From Variimorphobacter saccharofermentans (GTDB taxonomy: Bacteria > Bacillota > Clostridia > Lachnospirales > Lachnospiraceae): DNA of 64,000 bases. Below, one piece after another: positions 51,197 to 60,031 of the stretch. The stretch covers positions 2,633,001 through 2,697,000 of the forward strand of contig NZ_JACEGA010000001.1 in the NCBI RefSeq assembly GCF_014174405.1, read 5' to 3'. The notes beneath the pieces are model-generated. The model saw only the letters and a program-made list of their open reading frames with translations. It had not been told where the DNA came from and did no database searches. Position numbers and translations under genes: made by a program. Position 1 is the stretch's first letter; each line of letters starts with the position of its first letter.

Positions 51197-51330
51197 TTAT
51201 TTGAGACTGACTAATTATCATAGTCGGTCTCTTTCTTATTTACAAGGCACCCTGTTGTTAACCGCTTACAATAGAATAGGCACTCTATTGTCGAGCGCTT
51301 ACGTTGATGTGGAGGAATAAGGTTCAAAAC

Positions 51331-51373
51331 AATCCAGGCACCCTACGAAATCAAAACGCAGGGTGCCTGGATT
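51331..51373. terminator. Strong hairpin between IS66-D and the membrane-protein gene
   Basis: AATCCAGGCACCCT and AGGGTGCCTGGATT pair perfectly over 14 bp around a 15-base loop. It lies just downstream of the 51412 gene, so it probably ends that operon's transcript; there is no clear T-run. Confidence 0.6.
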
Positions 51374-51411
51374 TAGTAATTAATAGTTTTCTATAATAAA
51401 TGAACAGTTCG

Positions 51412-51813
51412 TCATCTATCTTTTTTGAGTAGATATATCATAGGAATCAGAGCAAATATAAACTCTGTGCTAAAGGCAACAACTAACCATAGCTGTAAAC
51501 TTGACGGCCATGGCCATACGATTTGAACAATAACCCTTGATAACCATACTAAAACAAAGAACACATAGAACACATTCAACTCTTTCATACCTGAAAACAG
51601 TTGCTTTTGCATCAGCAATAATATAAGGCTAAGCCCGGCTAATAAAAGTGAAAAGCAGAAATTTACATAATTGATGGATTGAATAATTTCAATTGGTGCA
51701 TCTGGTATATAGGAATACCAACCAAACGAATACGGCGCAAAAAAATGCAGAACACCAACTATACTACTGATAATACAACCAATATTAAATAGCACCCTTG
51801 TAATTACCTTCAT
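51412..51813 (-). CDS. Small membrane protein (about four helices)
   Basis: 133 residues with four hydrophobic segments (about 5-24, 45-66, 79-97 and 105-127). No recognised family. GGAGGG lies upstream of MKVITRVLF at 51813; an earlier ATG at 51828 is less well placed. It follows the CPBP gene by 41 bp on the same strand. Confidence 0.65.
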   Translation of the reverse strand: MKVITRVLFNIGCIISSIVGVLHFFAPYSFGWYSYIPDAPIEIIQSINYVNFCFSLLLAGLSLILLLMQKQLFSGMKELNVFYVFFVLVWLSRVIVQIVWPWPSSLQLWLVVAFSTEFIFALIPMIYLLKKDR

Positions 51814-51854
51814 TCCCATACCCTCCATATCTATAGGATCCTCTCGTAGTTCAT

Positions 51855-52517
51855 TTAATTTACCTTTGCTATTAATATGAATAAAAGGACTTCAAATATA
51901 TTAGCAGCAAAATGTGATATTGTGCTAATCCATGCATTCTTTGCCTTATGGAATATGACTCCATATAAAACACTGTTAATGAAAGTAAAGACAAGCCCGA
52001 ATAAAACTATAGTCATATCCCCTTGCTTATAGTGACCAAGGGTAAATAAGAAAGAAGTTACAAGTACCGCTGGGATAATCGGCAGTACCTTGCTGAGCCT
52101 GTTTTGGAAGAATGCCCTCCACGCAATTTCCTCACCCAAGGCAAAAACCAAAAACATAAGGAAAGACTTAGCGCTGATTTCTATCTCCACAAACGATCCA
52201 GCCCTCAATGTTTCATATTCTATATATTCGGGCAAAAACAATACCGACAGTAAAACGCATACAGCGTCCATGACGATTGGCAGGATAATCCAAATCCATA
52301 TTTTTTTATCCTTCAAGCCCTCGCCGATTGCTTTAAAATCAAGGCCGCTTCCTTGCATTGGCTGCCTTTCAACCGCTTGGCAAATAAAGAAAAAAGCAAC
52401 ACCAAGAATAATTGCTGCAGACGATAAGTTTGCCCCAAATAGATTTGTAAAAGAGACGATTGCCATGGCAGCCAAAACGATTATACCCACCACAGATTGT
52501 TTTTTTGTGTATTCCAT
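51855..52517 (-). CDS. CPBP-family intramembrane metalloprotease
   Basis: 220 residues, six or so membrane helices. The motifs ALGEEIAWRAFFQNR (EExxxR), FTLGHYKQGD and ISHFAANIFEV supply the Glu/His/His site of the CPBP (Abi/Rce1-like) peptidases. Members mature bacteriocins or confer immunity; the role here is not known. Confidence 0.87.
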   Translation of the reverse strand: MEYTKKQSVVGIIVLAAMAIVSFTNLFGANLSSAAIILGVAFFFICQAVERQPMQGSGLDFKAIGEGLKDKKIWIWIILPIVMDAVCVLLSVLFLPEYIEYETLRAGSFVEIEISAKSFLMFLVFALGEEIAWRAFFQNRLSKVLPIIPAVLVTSFLFTLGHYKQGDMTIVLFGLVFTFINSVLYGVIFHKAKNAWISTISHFAANIFEVLLFILIAKVN

Positions 52518-52602
52518 TTTATCCTCCGAAAATTTTATTATACCGATTCTAATATTGTACGATGCTGAATTTTAACTCTTACCCGATCCATAACTTCCTG
52601 TA

Positions 52603-53367
52603 CTATTGATGCACAAAGCTCCTATTTTTCTTTGCAATATAGAAAACATAGCTGTAATAATCCTTAAATCTGTTGTACATATCCGCTTCTATTTTACCTT
52701 GCTCAAGAAAATCTTTTACCTCATCTGCATAATTATATTTCTTAAGGAACTCTTCGGAATTATCTATAAGCGGCTGATAATAATTATCTATCCAGCATTT
52801 ATCATCCAATGCAAAATGGGAAACAATCTCATATCCGCATTTCTCAATTACTGCAAGTTTGTTTTCGACTGTATCGATTTCCGAATATAAATTCACCCAA
52901 TACTGTTCGATTTCCTCCGGCCTCGTACCGGTCAGCCATGAGATTTCAGAAACAGCGATATAACCGTCTTCCTTCAAATATTTTCTCCAAAGGGACAGTC
53001 CTTTTTCAAAACCTATGTTGTAGACAGCTCCCTCCGACCATATTACATCAAAAGAGTGTTCCTTAAAGGTTAAGCTTTCCATGAGCATTTCTTCAGCTAC
53101 AATACGGTCTGTAAGATTATTCTCTTTAGCATTTTTCATAAGCATTTCTAAAAACTGTGGAAACATATCGACCGCTGTGATTTGTGCAGCTGTGTTTTTT
53201 GCTAGTGTTATTGTCTGACCGCCGGTTCCACAGCCGATGTCGAGTATTCTAGATTTTTCATTCAAACAAGGAATGTAGCTTAGTGCTTTTAATGTCGCTT
53301 CTTCACTGCCCGGCCCCTGACGTTGGTTACCCTTGTGGTACTCTAAAATTAATTCTAATAAATCCAC
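52603..53367 (-). CDS. Class I SAM-dependent methyltransferase
   Basis: 254 residues. Motif I RILDIGCGTGGQTITLA, acidic AVDMFPQFLEML, then FDVIWSEGAVYNIGFEKGL. Translation most likely begins at GTG 53367 (MDLLELILEYHKGNQRQGPGS), because AAGGAG stands directly before it; the ATG at 53424 would add a poorly conserved tail. It follows the second nucleotidyltransferase, as a different methyltransferase follows the first. Substrate unknown. Confidence 0.85.
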   Translation of the reverse strand: MDLLELILEYHKGNQRQGPGSEEATLKALSYIPCLNEKSRILDIGCGTGGQTITLAKNTAAQITAVDMFPQFLEMLMKNAKENNLTDRIVAEEMLMESLTFKEHSFDVIWSEGAVYNIGFEKGLSLWRKYLKEDGYIAVSEISWLTGTRPEEIEQYWVNLYSEIDTVENKLAVIEKCGYEIVSHFALDDKCWIDNYYQPLIDNSEEFLKKYNYADEVKDFLEQGKIEADMYNRFKDYYSYVFYIAKKNRSFVHQ

Positions 53368-53425
53368 TTTAATTCTCCTTGTGAAATATATGTTTAATCT
53401 ATCTAACAAAATTCGGGTTTGCATT

Positions 53426-54247
53426 CTAAAGAATCCCCTTCACTTCGTCAATCAACTGCTTTAGCTGTACACAGGCTTCTGCGGCTTCTGTTCCGGCTGC
53501 CGCAAAAATTGAATTTACTTTATCTTTGTATCTGGGCGGGTGTGTGCTAAAACTATCTATCATGCTAACTGCCTTTTTTTCGTTCAGGCAGTATTCTTCA
53601 TTTACTGCAAACAGCACTTGATTCAGCGCTGAGACCGCCCGTACAATATGAGCAGCAACATAATAAGCATCATTTTTCTCTGCATTACTTTCTGCAAACA
53701 TTAAAGAAAATTCTGCTTCAAACATAAAGAAACTAATAATCGCTGTTTTTAATTTCAGTGGGTATTGTTCCGCAACCTGCTTTAAAGCTGAAATATTACC
53801 CTGTTTATCCCACAACATCTTGCATACTGCTAATTCTCCCATATACATAACATTTATATAAGCATGGGGATGTCCTGTTTGATAATGTGCGGTAACTTTT
53901 CCTTCCCGGCATTCTGAAATTACATTTTCCACACGATCTATATCCCTTAGAATAAAATCAACATGGTATCCATCAATAATAAGCCAGCCACCGCCATTAA
54001 CCCATTGACCCCATTCCCCGGGAGGAACTATCAAATTGTCTCTGTGTTCATCATCCACAATTTTCGCCGCTTTGTTCAAGGACACAAGATCAAGAGTTTC
54101 TTTATCGTAATAGATACCAATATCAATATCCGATTCAGAGGAATGAGTACCCCTTGCACGGGATCCTCCAAGCACGACAGCCTGAATACCTGAAACATCC
54201 GCCAATACAGATACAACTTTGTCTAATATTATTTTAATATCATTCAT
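53426..54247 (-). CDS. Nucleotidyltransferase (MNT/aminoglycoside-type), paralogue 2
   Basis: 273 residues, closely similar along its whole length to 12957-13787. The catalytic motif GGSRARGTHSSESDIDIGIYY keeps Gly-Ser and both Asp. The downstream neighbour is again a methyltransferase and the upstream 90 bp are also shared with paralogue 1, so the whole unit was duplicated or acquired twice. Confidence 0.87.
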   Translation of the reverse strand: MNDIKIILDKVVSVLADVSGIQAVVLGGSRARGTHSSESDIDIGIYYDKETLDLVSLNKAAKIVDDEHRDNLIVPPGEWGQWVNGGGWLIIDGYHVDFILRDIDRVENVISECREGKVTAHYQTGHPHAYINVMYMGELAVCKMLWDKQGNISALKQVAEQYPLKLKTAIISFFMFEAEFSLMFAESNAEKNDAYYVAAHIVRAVSALNQVLFAVNEEYCLNEKKAVSMIDSFSTHPPRYKDKVNSIFAAAGTEAAEACVQLKQLIDEVKGIL

Positions 54248-54296
54248 GCATACTCACCTCATTAAATCGATCTTTATAAAAAGCTTGTTAATTCCT

Positions 54297-54351
54297 ACAT
54301 CCAACCTGTTCACACAACCTTAAAAAAATCCGAAAAAACATCTAAATCGCT
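54297..54351 (-). repeat. Decayed half of the 17-bp repeat array
   Basis: ACATCCAACCTGTTCAC at 54297 and the start of a second unit (ACATCTAA at 54339) match the first two units of the arrays at 13838 and 55019. The rest is replaced by unrelated sequence before the kinase-like gene. Confidence 0.65.
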
Positions 54352-54459
54352 CTGGCATGATCTAAATCATGCCTTCACGCTTGTTCCCATGTAGTAATGT
54401 TTGTTCGATTTTAGTAGATGGTCTCGTTTGCTTTAATTAGTATACAGACAAATTGAAAT

Positions 54460-54957
54460 TTAACAGTTCCTAATAATAAAATCAGCAACTTGCTCTGGAC
54501 TGATTTTCGATACATCAACTTTATACGTATTCAATTCTTCGTAAAGAGGTATTCGCTCTATACTTCTACCAATCACATCTTCTGTACGAATACCAGCATC
54601 AACATCCTTTCTCAAGCGCGCTTGCAATGTTTGTTCACTGCATACCAAAGATATGGAATGAACCTTACAGTTTTCTGTGTTAAGTCGTGAAACAATATGG
54701 TCAATAATAGTCTGTTCGTGCATAACCCAGCAAAACACGATGTTTTCATAAGCAGAGCACTTAATAAAGTTATTTAAAAGGAAGCAGATATTCTCTAATA
54801 CCATTTGCTTTGTTTCCTCTGTCACTTGAAAAGGGTGCATATCCCAACACCAATCTCCGTCGAGGAAAACGCTGTTGTTTAATTTGTTTTTTATAATCTG
54901 GCAAGTAGTTGTTTTTCCTACTCCCATTGTTCCGCCAATTAAATAAATGTTTTTCAT
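54460..54957 (-). CDS. P-loop kinase-like protein (AAA_33 type)
   Basis: 165 residues. Walker A IGGTMGVGKTTTCQ (about 7-20), VFLDGDWCWDMHP as the substrate/metal segment, and a LRKDVDAGIR lid region. The size and layout fit small-molecule kinases such as chloramphenicol or shikimate kinase-like proteins. Start at 54957 behind AGGAG. It has the four-unit repeat leader 62 bp upstream, like the nucleotidyltransferase genes. Substrate unknown. Confidence 0.8.
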   Translation of the reverse strand: MKNIYLIGGTMGVGKTTTCQIIKNKLNNSVFLDGDWCWDMHPFQVTEETKQMVLENICFLLNNFIKCSAYENIVFCWVMHEQTIIDHIVSRLNTENCKVHSISLVCSEQTLQARLRKDVDAGIRTEDVIGRSIERIPLYEELNTYKVDVSKISPEQVADFIIRNC

Positions 54958-55018
54958 GCTCAAACTCCTGTAAATTCCGATTTATCGATTTCTTTAATCA
55001 CTACACATAGTTATACTA

Positions 55019-55135
55019 ACATCCAACCCGACCACACAACCTCAAAAAACTCCGAAAAAACATCTAACCCGACCACTCGCGACTCCTGACATCTAACCCG
55101 GCCACTCGCCGGGCTATGACATCTAACTTGACCAC
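55019..55135 (-). repeat. Four 17-bp repeats in the leader of the kinase gene (array 2)
   Basis: Units at 55019, 55060, 55089 and 55119 of the form ACATCTAACCCGACCAC. Spacing (41, 29 and 30 bp) is the same as array 1, followed by the same 140-bp segment and an att-like site. Confidence 0.8.
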
Positions 55136-55276
55136 TTGACTATCAAATACTGCCTTTATGGACTTGTTTCCACGAAGCGATATTTTCATGTTTTTCGTTC
55201 AATGGCTTTTACACCCATGTGTGCTAAAAGCATTGATATATAAGGGTTTTCAGCTCTCTCAATCTTTTACCCTTGT

Positions 55277-55300
55277 CATCAATACTACCGTCTCAACGTG
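55277..55300 (-). repeat. att-like site C (HVETVV motif)
   Basis: Minus strand reads HVETVVLMTRVKD and stop. To its right, GATACTTAGGCTATTT and the next 80 bp resemble the right flank of site D. Confidence 0.7.
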
Positions 55301-55454
55301 TGATACTTAGGCTATTTTGGGATCAAATCCAAAAACGATGAAATTCGTTGATTTTTCAGGCTTTTTCTCATTACTGGAAGAATGATGACATATAATCTAT
55401 TGTCTCGCATAAGTAGGCTATTTGCTATTTTAGCACGTAGCAAACTAGAATTTA

Positions 55455-56315
55455 TCAGGATTTCGGTTGCAACTTTACAATCACAATTTCAGGACGATTA
55501 TTCAGCCTAACCGGAATGATACTGTTTCCAATTCCTCTGCTAACTACCATAGTCGTACCTCTTTCACCAAAAACTCCAGCATCATATTCTGGGAACAGGC
55601 CTTGATTTGGGGCCACTATACCTCCAATAAACGGCATCCTGAACTGTCCTCCATGTGCATGCCCGCTGAGTACTAAATCCACATTCGTTGAAACATAGGA
55701 ATGAAATGTCTCAGGTCGATGCGATAAAAGAAGTTTAAATCCATCTTGTAGTTTGAGGTTTTTAAGTTTGGAATCCAACATACTATCTTGCACCACGGCA
55801 TCCCTGTCAGCAAAATCCGGGTCATCCAGTCCTATGAGTTGGATGCTCTCTCCATCCTTATATATCGGCATCACCTCATCATGAAGGATTCTGACCCCCA
55901 CATCTATCATTTTTTTCTCTAATTGTTGATAGTCTTCACCAATCCATGCTTCGTGATTACCAGTTACATAATAACATGGAGCAATTTGGACAGCCTGCTG
56001 CATAAACTGTACTGCGATATCAATATCGGTTCGATTTGAATCAATCAAATCTCCGGTGATTGCAATCATGTCCGGTTTTTCCTCATGCAAGATTTCAATG
56101 ATTCTCGCATTATTTTCTCCAAACTTTGCATTATGTAAATCAGATATCTGTGCGATTTTATATCCTTCAAACGAGCTCGGTAAATTTTTAAAAGCAATCT
56201 CGTAATGTGTTGTGCCTATCGTTAGGTTTCCCCAGACCATCCAACCGACGACTAATGCCAAAAGAGCGAGAATTATCACTATTATTATTTGTTTTCTCTT
56301 AAATCTTGACTTCAT
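55455..56315 (-). CDS. Membrane-anchored metallophosphoesterase (YkuE/YaeI-like)
   Basis: 286 residues. An N-terminal anchor helix (about 8-28) precedes the calcineurin-like site: QISDLHNAKFG, ITGDLID, YVTGNHEAW, LLLSHRPE and LSGHAHGGQFR, all metal ligands present. Relatives act outside the membrane on lipids or phosphomonoesters such as UDP-diacylglucosamine-type or teichoic-acid substrates. It is the passenger gene of the module between sites C and D. Confidence 0.88.
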   Translation of the reverse strand: MKSRFKRKQIIIVIILALLALVVGWMVWGNLTIGTTHYEIAFKNLPSSFEGYKIAQISDLHNAKFGENNARIIEILHEEKPDMIAITGDLIDSNRTDIDIAVQFMQQAVQIAPCYYVTGNHEAWIGEDYQQLEKKMIDVGVRILHDEVMPIYKDGESIQLIGLDDPDFADRDAVVQDSMLDSKLKNLKLQDGFKLLLSHRPETFHSYVSTNVDLVLSGHAHGGQFRMPFIGGIVAPNQGLFPEYDAGVFGERGTTMVVSRGIGNSIIPVRLNNRPEIVIVKLQPKS

Positions 56316-56329
56316 AATTTTCCACCAGC

Positions 56330-57253
56330 TTATGATTTCTTCTTTGAACTGTATTTCTTACTACTACGATGCGTACCATCACCATCCTCAACAACGTTAC
56401 TTCTTTTGAGTCTTTCTTCCTGTACCGCCCTGAACTCGCTCTCCGTAATGATCGGCGGATGACATTCTTTCATTTGGAACTCATATTGCTGTGTAGCAGA
56501 ATCCAAAAGAGTTACCGTGCCTGTGTACTTCTCATTTTCAAGAATCTTCTCTACAGAACGCTTGCTCCACGTTTCTTTACCGGTAGGGGAAGGAATACCT
56601 GCGTCTGATAGTTTCTTTATGATACCAAGCACGCTGGCGCCATCCAGATACCATCTGAAAATGTCCCGCACGACCTTAGCCTGTTCATTGTCAATTACAA
56701 GGTCCCCATCCTTATTCTTAGAGTAGCCGTACAGCTTTCGTTTGTAGAGTCCAGAAGTTCCGTTTGCTGCTCTCATAGCAAGTCCCATGCGGATATTTTC
56801 GCTTCGGCTCTCATTTTCAGCCTGGGCAAAGGATTCCATCACCGAAATCATAAGATTGCTGTCAATTTCATCGGTATCCAGGTTTTCTTCTTCAAATATT
56901 ATTCTGACACCGGCTGCCTTCAACCGATTGATTGCTGATAAGGTTTCAACCGTATCTCTGCCAAATCTGCTAATACTTTTTGTGAGGACAACGGAGATAT
57001 TGTGAGCTTCACATTCTCGAAGCAGTCGTTCAAATTCCCGACGAGGTATTTCTCCCTTCGCTGAAGCGATATCGATAAAAACATCTGCCAGTCTCCACTG
57101 ACTAACATTCGCAACCGCTCTTGTCAAAGCGGAAATCTGTGCTGCAAGGCTATAAAGCTGTTCTCTTTCGTTTGTACTGACCCTGCAGTAAATTCCGACT
57201 TTCTTTTCTAAACGGTCATTCTTTACCGGGATATACCAGATTTTTGAATCCAC
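56330..57253 (-). CDS. Serine recombinase (resolvase plus recombinase domain)
   Basis: 307 residues. Catalytic Ser near residue 26 (IYCRVSTNEREQ), ISRFGRDTVETLSAINRL, then a Recombinase domain (RKLYGYSKNKDGDLVID...WSKRSVEKILENEKYTG). It ends in a basic tail (THRSSKKYSSKKKS) and lacks the zinc ribbon and coiled coil of large integrases, so it is short for the family. It begins 140 bp left of site D and lies 14 bp before the phosphoesterase gene. It probably moves the module, alone or with a partner (inference). Confidence 0.88.
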   Translation of the reverse strand: MDSKIWYIPVKNDRLEKKVGIYCRVSTNEREQLYSLAAQISALTRAVANVSQWRLADVFIDIASAKGEIPRREFERLLRECEAHNISVVLTKSISRFGRDTVETLSAINRLKAAGVRIIFEEENLDTDEIDSNLMISVMESFAQAENESRSENIRMGLAMRAANGTSGLYKRKLYGYSKNKDGDLVIDNEQAKVVRDIFRWYLDGASVLGIIKKLSDAGIPSPTGKETWSKRSVEKILENEKYTGTVTLLDSATQQYEFQMKECHPPIITESEFRAVQEERLKRSNVVEDGDGTHRSSKKYSSKKKS

Positions 57254-57392
57254 AAGCTCACCTCCTGTTTTAATATAGCCTAATTATATCACGTTTTATC
57301 GCCAATGATAAGTAGGCAATTATTGCTCTTTAAATGCGTGAAATCACAACATATTGTGTTCGCGCAATCTCTTTCAGCTACATATTGCGCGT

Positions 57393-57416
57393 TATCAACA
57401 CCACCGTCTCCACATG
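57393..57416 (-). repeat. att-like site D (HVETVV motif)
   Basis: Minus strand reads HVETVVLITRNM and stop. Right flank TGATACTTAGGCTATTT is shared with site C. Confidence 0.7.
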
Positions 57417-57505
57417 TGATACTTAGGCTATTTAAGAAAACATATCCAAAGTTAACGAAAGCTTGATTTCAAAGGCTTTTTCATTAAAGGAAAGAGTAGT
57501 CGAAT

Positions 57506-58048
57506 TTACTTGTTTGCTAGCCACTGCTCCTTTGTCATATAGTTTGTATGGCCTATTCTGGTCTCTCCCATAAGCGGCACTGCTACTTCTTTGCATGTAT
57601 GATGGTAAACAAATCCGACTTTCTCTTGTACTCTTTTTGATTTTGTGTTGCCTTCATAATATCCGCACCATATTACATTCATATTTAAATCTTCAAATCC
57701 ATGACGAATGAGCTCTCTTGCTGCTTCAGGAATAAGTTCCTGTCCCCAAAACTCCTTTCCTATCCAGTAACCCAATTCACATTCATCATCTCTTTTGGTC
57801 ATATCTGTACTTCCATTAAGTTTCAGTTCAATACAGCCAATCGCTATATTATCAGTTCTTAAACATACAGCATAGCACTCTGGTCCACAAAAAACGTTTT
57901 TTATAACCTCACGGCTTTCATCTATACTCTTATGAGGAGGCCAGCCAGCAATAGGCCCAACAGCAGGGTCTTTTGCATATTTAAATAAACTCTCTGCATC
58001 CGTTTCTTTCCACGGACGTAATATTAGTCTTTCAGTTATGAATTCCAT
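57506..58048 (-). CDS. GNAT-family N-acetyltransferase (RimJ/RimL type)
   Basis: 180 residues: ITERLILRPWKETDAESLF at the start, CELGYWIGKEFWGQ and EAARELIRHGFEDLNMNVIW as the acetyl-CoA-binding region, and KRVQEKVGF near the end. These are typical of protein- or drug-acetylating GNATs. Start at 58048 follows AGGAGG by nine bases. It is the passenger of the module between sites D and E. Confidence 0.88.
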   Translation of the reverse strand: MEFITERLILRPWKETDAESLFKYAKDPAVGPIAGWPPHKSIDESREVIKNVFCGPECYAVCLRTDNIAIGCIELKLNGSTDMTKRDDECELGYWIGKEFWGQELIPEAARELIRHGFEDLNMNVIWCGYYEGNTKSKRVQEKVGFVYHHTCKEVAVPLMGETRIGHTNYMTKEQWLANK

Positions 58049-58088
58049 AATCACAATTCCTCCTGTCATATTCTAATAAAATTACAAT

Positions 58089-58199
58089 TTATAATTTCTT
58101 CTTCGAACTATATTTCCTACTGCTGCGATGTTTACCTTCATCATCCGTAACAATATTACTTCGCTTTTTCTTTTCTTGCTTTACGGCTCTAAACAGACT
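58089..58199 (-). pseudogene. Serine recombinase, 3'-terminal remnant
   Basis: Thirty-six codons reading SLFRAVKQEKKKRSNIV...HRSSRKYSSKKKL, matching the tail of the recombinase at 56330 (FRAVQEERLKRSNVV...HRSSKKYSSKKKS). All upstream domains are gone, replaced by the DUF1835/DUF3658 gene, whose stop is immediately adjacent. Confidence 0.85.
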
Positions 58200-59083
58200 T
58201 ATACTTTTCTTACAACTTTTCCATATGGATGTGAAGGATCCTTTTCTTCAACAACAATTAGTTTGTTTTCTTTAATCATTTTTTCAATACGTAAAGCATA
58301 CCAACTATCGCTAATGCCCAGCCTATATTCTCCTAAGAGCTTTCCGATAAGTCTAGCCATAATGAAATCACTATCAGGCAGATTATTCATGATAATGAAA
58401 TCATAAAAATTTTCCGGTACGGAAGTTAACTTTCCATTTATAATTGCGCGCAATGGTGCATTTTCTACCATTAAGTCGTGCCAGCGGTCACCAATAATTC
58501 TCTTTTCTATCTTAGTTAATTGTTTTTCAAGAGATAAAAATTGATAAAACTTACCTGCAGCGACTTCCCCCCAGTGATTATACTCGGCTATTTCATTCTC
58601 AGATATTGGTTTATATTCAGGTAAAGAAACAACTCTTATATCGCAGTCAATATTTTTTAATAAATGGCATACGAAGTGAAATCCGCAAGCAGAATAAGGA
58701 GTGTTGCTTTTCCATATTCGTATTGGTATACCATCTTTTGCGGCAGACAACAGCTTCTCCATATCCTTGCGTTGATTTCGGAAGAACCGTTCTTGTTCCT
58801 TATTATCAACCTCAAATCGTCCCCACAATTTTCGGAAAATATTTTGCCGCTCATGTCCATCAATTTCACCCGAAATATCTCCAATGTCAAGCGAAAAACC
58901 TATATTAACAACATCTTGAGAATTCCCTCCAATTGCTTGGCCTTCAAAATGTTTCCCTAATTCAGCTTTGGTTGGCTTTTTTCCAATATAACCGATCGCT
59001 CCACCAAGCATAGTTTTTGCATTATAATTTTTTGCTACTTTCATAGAACCTTTTTCACTATCACTAAATACAACTTCGAGCAT
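58199..59083 (-). CDS. DUF1835/DUF3658-type protein
   Basis: 294 residues. The N-terminus (MLEVVFSDSEKGSMKVA) and C-terminal VPENFYDFIIMNNLPDSDFIMARLIGKLLG plus WYALRIEKMIKENKL match the DUF1835-DUF3658 pair seen in uncharacterised Firmicute proteins. Start at 59083, behind GAAGGTGA, because the family begins there. No function is known. Its 3' end abuts a recombinase remnant, suggesting it replaced that gene. Confidence 0.75.
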   Translation of the reverse strand: MLEVVFSDSEKGSMKVAKNYNAKTMLGGAIGYIGKKPTKAELGKHFEGQAIGGNSQDVVNIGFSLDIGDISGEIDGHERQNIFRKLWGRFEVDNKEQERFFRNQRKDMEKLLSAAKDGIPIRIWKSNTPYSACGFHFVCHLLKNIDCDIRVVSLPEYKPISENEIAEYNHWGEVAAGKFYQFLSLEKQLTKIEKRIIGDRWHDLMVENAPLRAIINGKLTSVPENFYDFIIMNNLPDSDFIMARLIGKLLGEYRLGISDSWYALRIEKMIKENKLIVVEEKDPSHPYGKVVRKV

Positions 59084-59150
59084 TGCTTCACCTTCTATTA
59101 AAAATATATACATCCATTCTATCTCCACAACCCTACTGATGTTATCTTAT

Positions 59151-59312
59151 CTATCCACTCAACTCCACATCATTTTTCAGTTCTTTTTCTATCCATCGAT
59201 ATGTTTCCATGTACACATTTTGCCCCTTTAGATTGAGTGGTCGATTTAGTTGAGCTTCCACAAACTCAGTAAAATCTAGACTTACACCCTCGACATTAAT
59301 ACTACCGTCTCA
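59151..59312 (-). pseudogene. C-terminal gene fragment next to site E
   Basis: Open frame without a start, reading GVSLDFTEFVEAQLNRPLNL and then YMETYRWIEKELKNDVE, ending at 59151. Protein-like, but not recognised. It runs through site E in a frame other than the HVETVV one. Confidence 0.35.
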
Positions 59313-59317
59313 ACATG
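59294..59317 (-). repeat. att-like site E (HVETVV motif)
   Basis: Minus strand reads HVETVVLMSRV and stop. Its right flank differs from C and D, so it borders a different element. Confidence 0.7.
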
Positions 59318-59478
59318 CGTCGAGATTTAGAAATTATACTACATAGCGAACAATTATATATAGAAGATACGGTTACAGCCTTTTGCATATTTAGTGTTTT
59401 TCAAAATCCGTACTCATAACTACACAGAATTTTTAACACCCTTTTGGCGTACGTTGCTTCATATAAGTCAATTATCAT

Positions 59479-59550
59479 TTAAATCAAACTCACTTCATCC
59501 ATTTGCTTTAGCTTTTTTCTTAAAGAAGCTTCTGATTGTTTTTTAGCCAT
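59479..59550 (-). CDS. 23-codon ORF coupled to the UPF0158 gene
   Basis: MAKKQSEASLRKKLKQMDEV...; its ATG overlaps the upstream stop (TAATG). Basic and helical; perhaps the head of a truncated gene. Confidence 0.35.
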   Translation of the reverse strand: MAKKQSEASLRKKLKQMDEVSLI

Positions 59551-60005
59551 TATATGTTCAGCCCTTCTGTTCTTATCTCATATGGAACTTCATTTTCCTC
59601 ACACCAATTTTTTGCTTTTTTACAAAGTGTAATCAGTCTCCAAGCGTAATAAGTTTCTGAAATTCCCAAACAATTAATTTCATCCTTGAAATTACGATAT
59701 GGTTTACGTCCACGCAGCACATGTAAAAGCTTTTCCTGATATCTTTGGTTCGGAGTAGCATATGCAAACTCTTCCATTATCTCATATTCATGAATATCAT
59801 ACTGATTGGGAAGTCTTACATATTTGTCTGTTGTATCAATTTCTTCAGCTAAAACCTCATCATCTTCATCCCTATCGCTCCAAGTTCCGTCAGATAAAGA
59901 TACGATTTCTCCAGTTTCCAAATTCAGAAATTGCTCCCAACCATCCATTGTCGCTTCCATAGCATCAGCAATATATTCGATACTAATAGTTACTTTTTTC
60001 ATCAT
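59550..60005 (-). CDS. UPF0158 family protein
   Basis: 151 residues: IADAMEATMDGWEQFLNLETGEIVSL, RYQEKLLHVLRGRKPYRNFKDEI and YYAWRLITLCKKAKNWCEENEV are the family hallmarks. Function is not established. Start at 60005 follows AGGAG by six bases. Confidence 0.82.
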   Translation of the reverse strand: MMKKVTISIEYIADAMEATMDGWEQFLNLETGEIVSLSDGTWSDRDEDDEVLAEEIDTTDKYVRLPNQYDIHEYEIMEEFAYATPNQRYQEKLLHVLRGRKPYRNFKDEINCLGISETYYAWRLITLCKKAKNWCEENEVPYEIRTEGLNI

Positions 60006-60031
60006 AATCCTCTCCTCTGACGTTAAATTCA

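Larger units (their letters stand above)
48723..51302 (+). mobile_element. IS66-D (zinc-finger TnpC type)
   Basis: Perfect terminal inverted repeats of about 33 bp start GTAAGCGCTCGACAATAG at 48723 and end at 51302. Left (A-rich) and right (GTTGATGT) octamers do not match, so no target duplication. tnpA, tnpB and tnpC are intact. Confidence 0.9.

Noticed and set aside
54247..54459. Short gene between nucleotidyltransferase 2 and the kinase
   Set aside because: The stretch consists of the decayed repeat leader and AT-rich DNA without a start and ribosome site.
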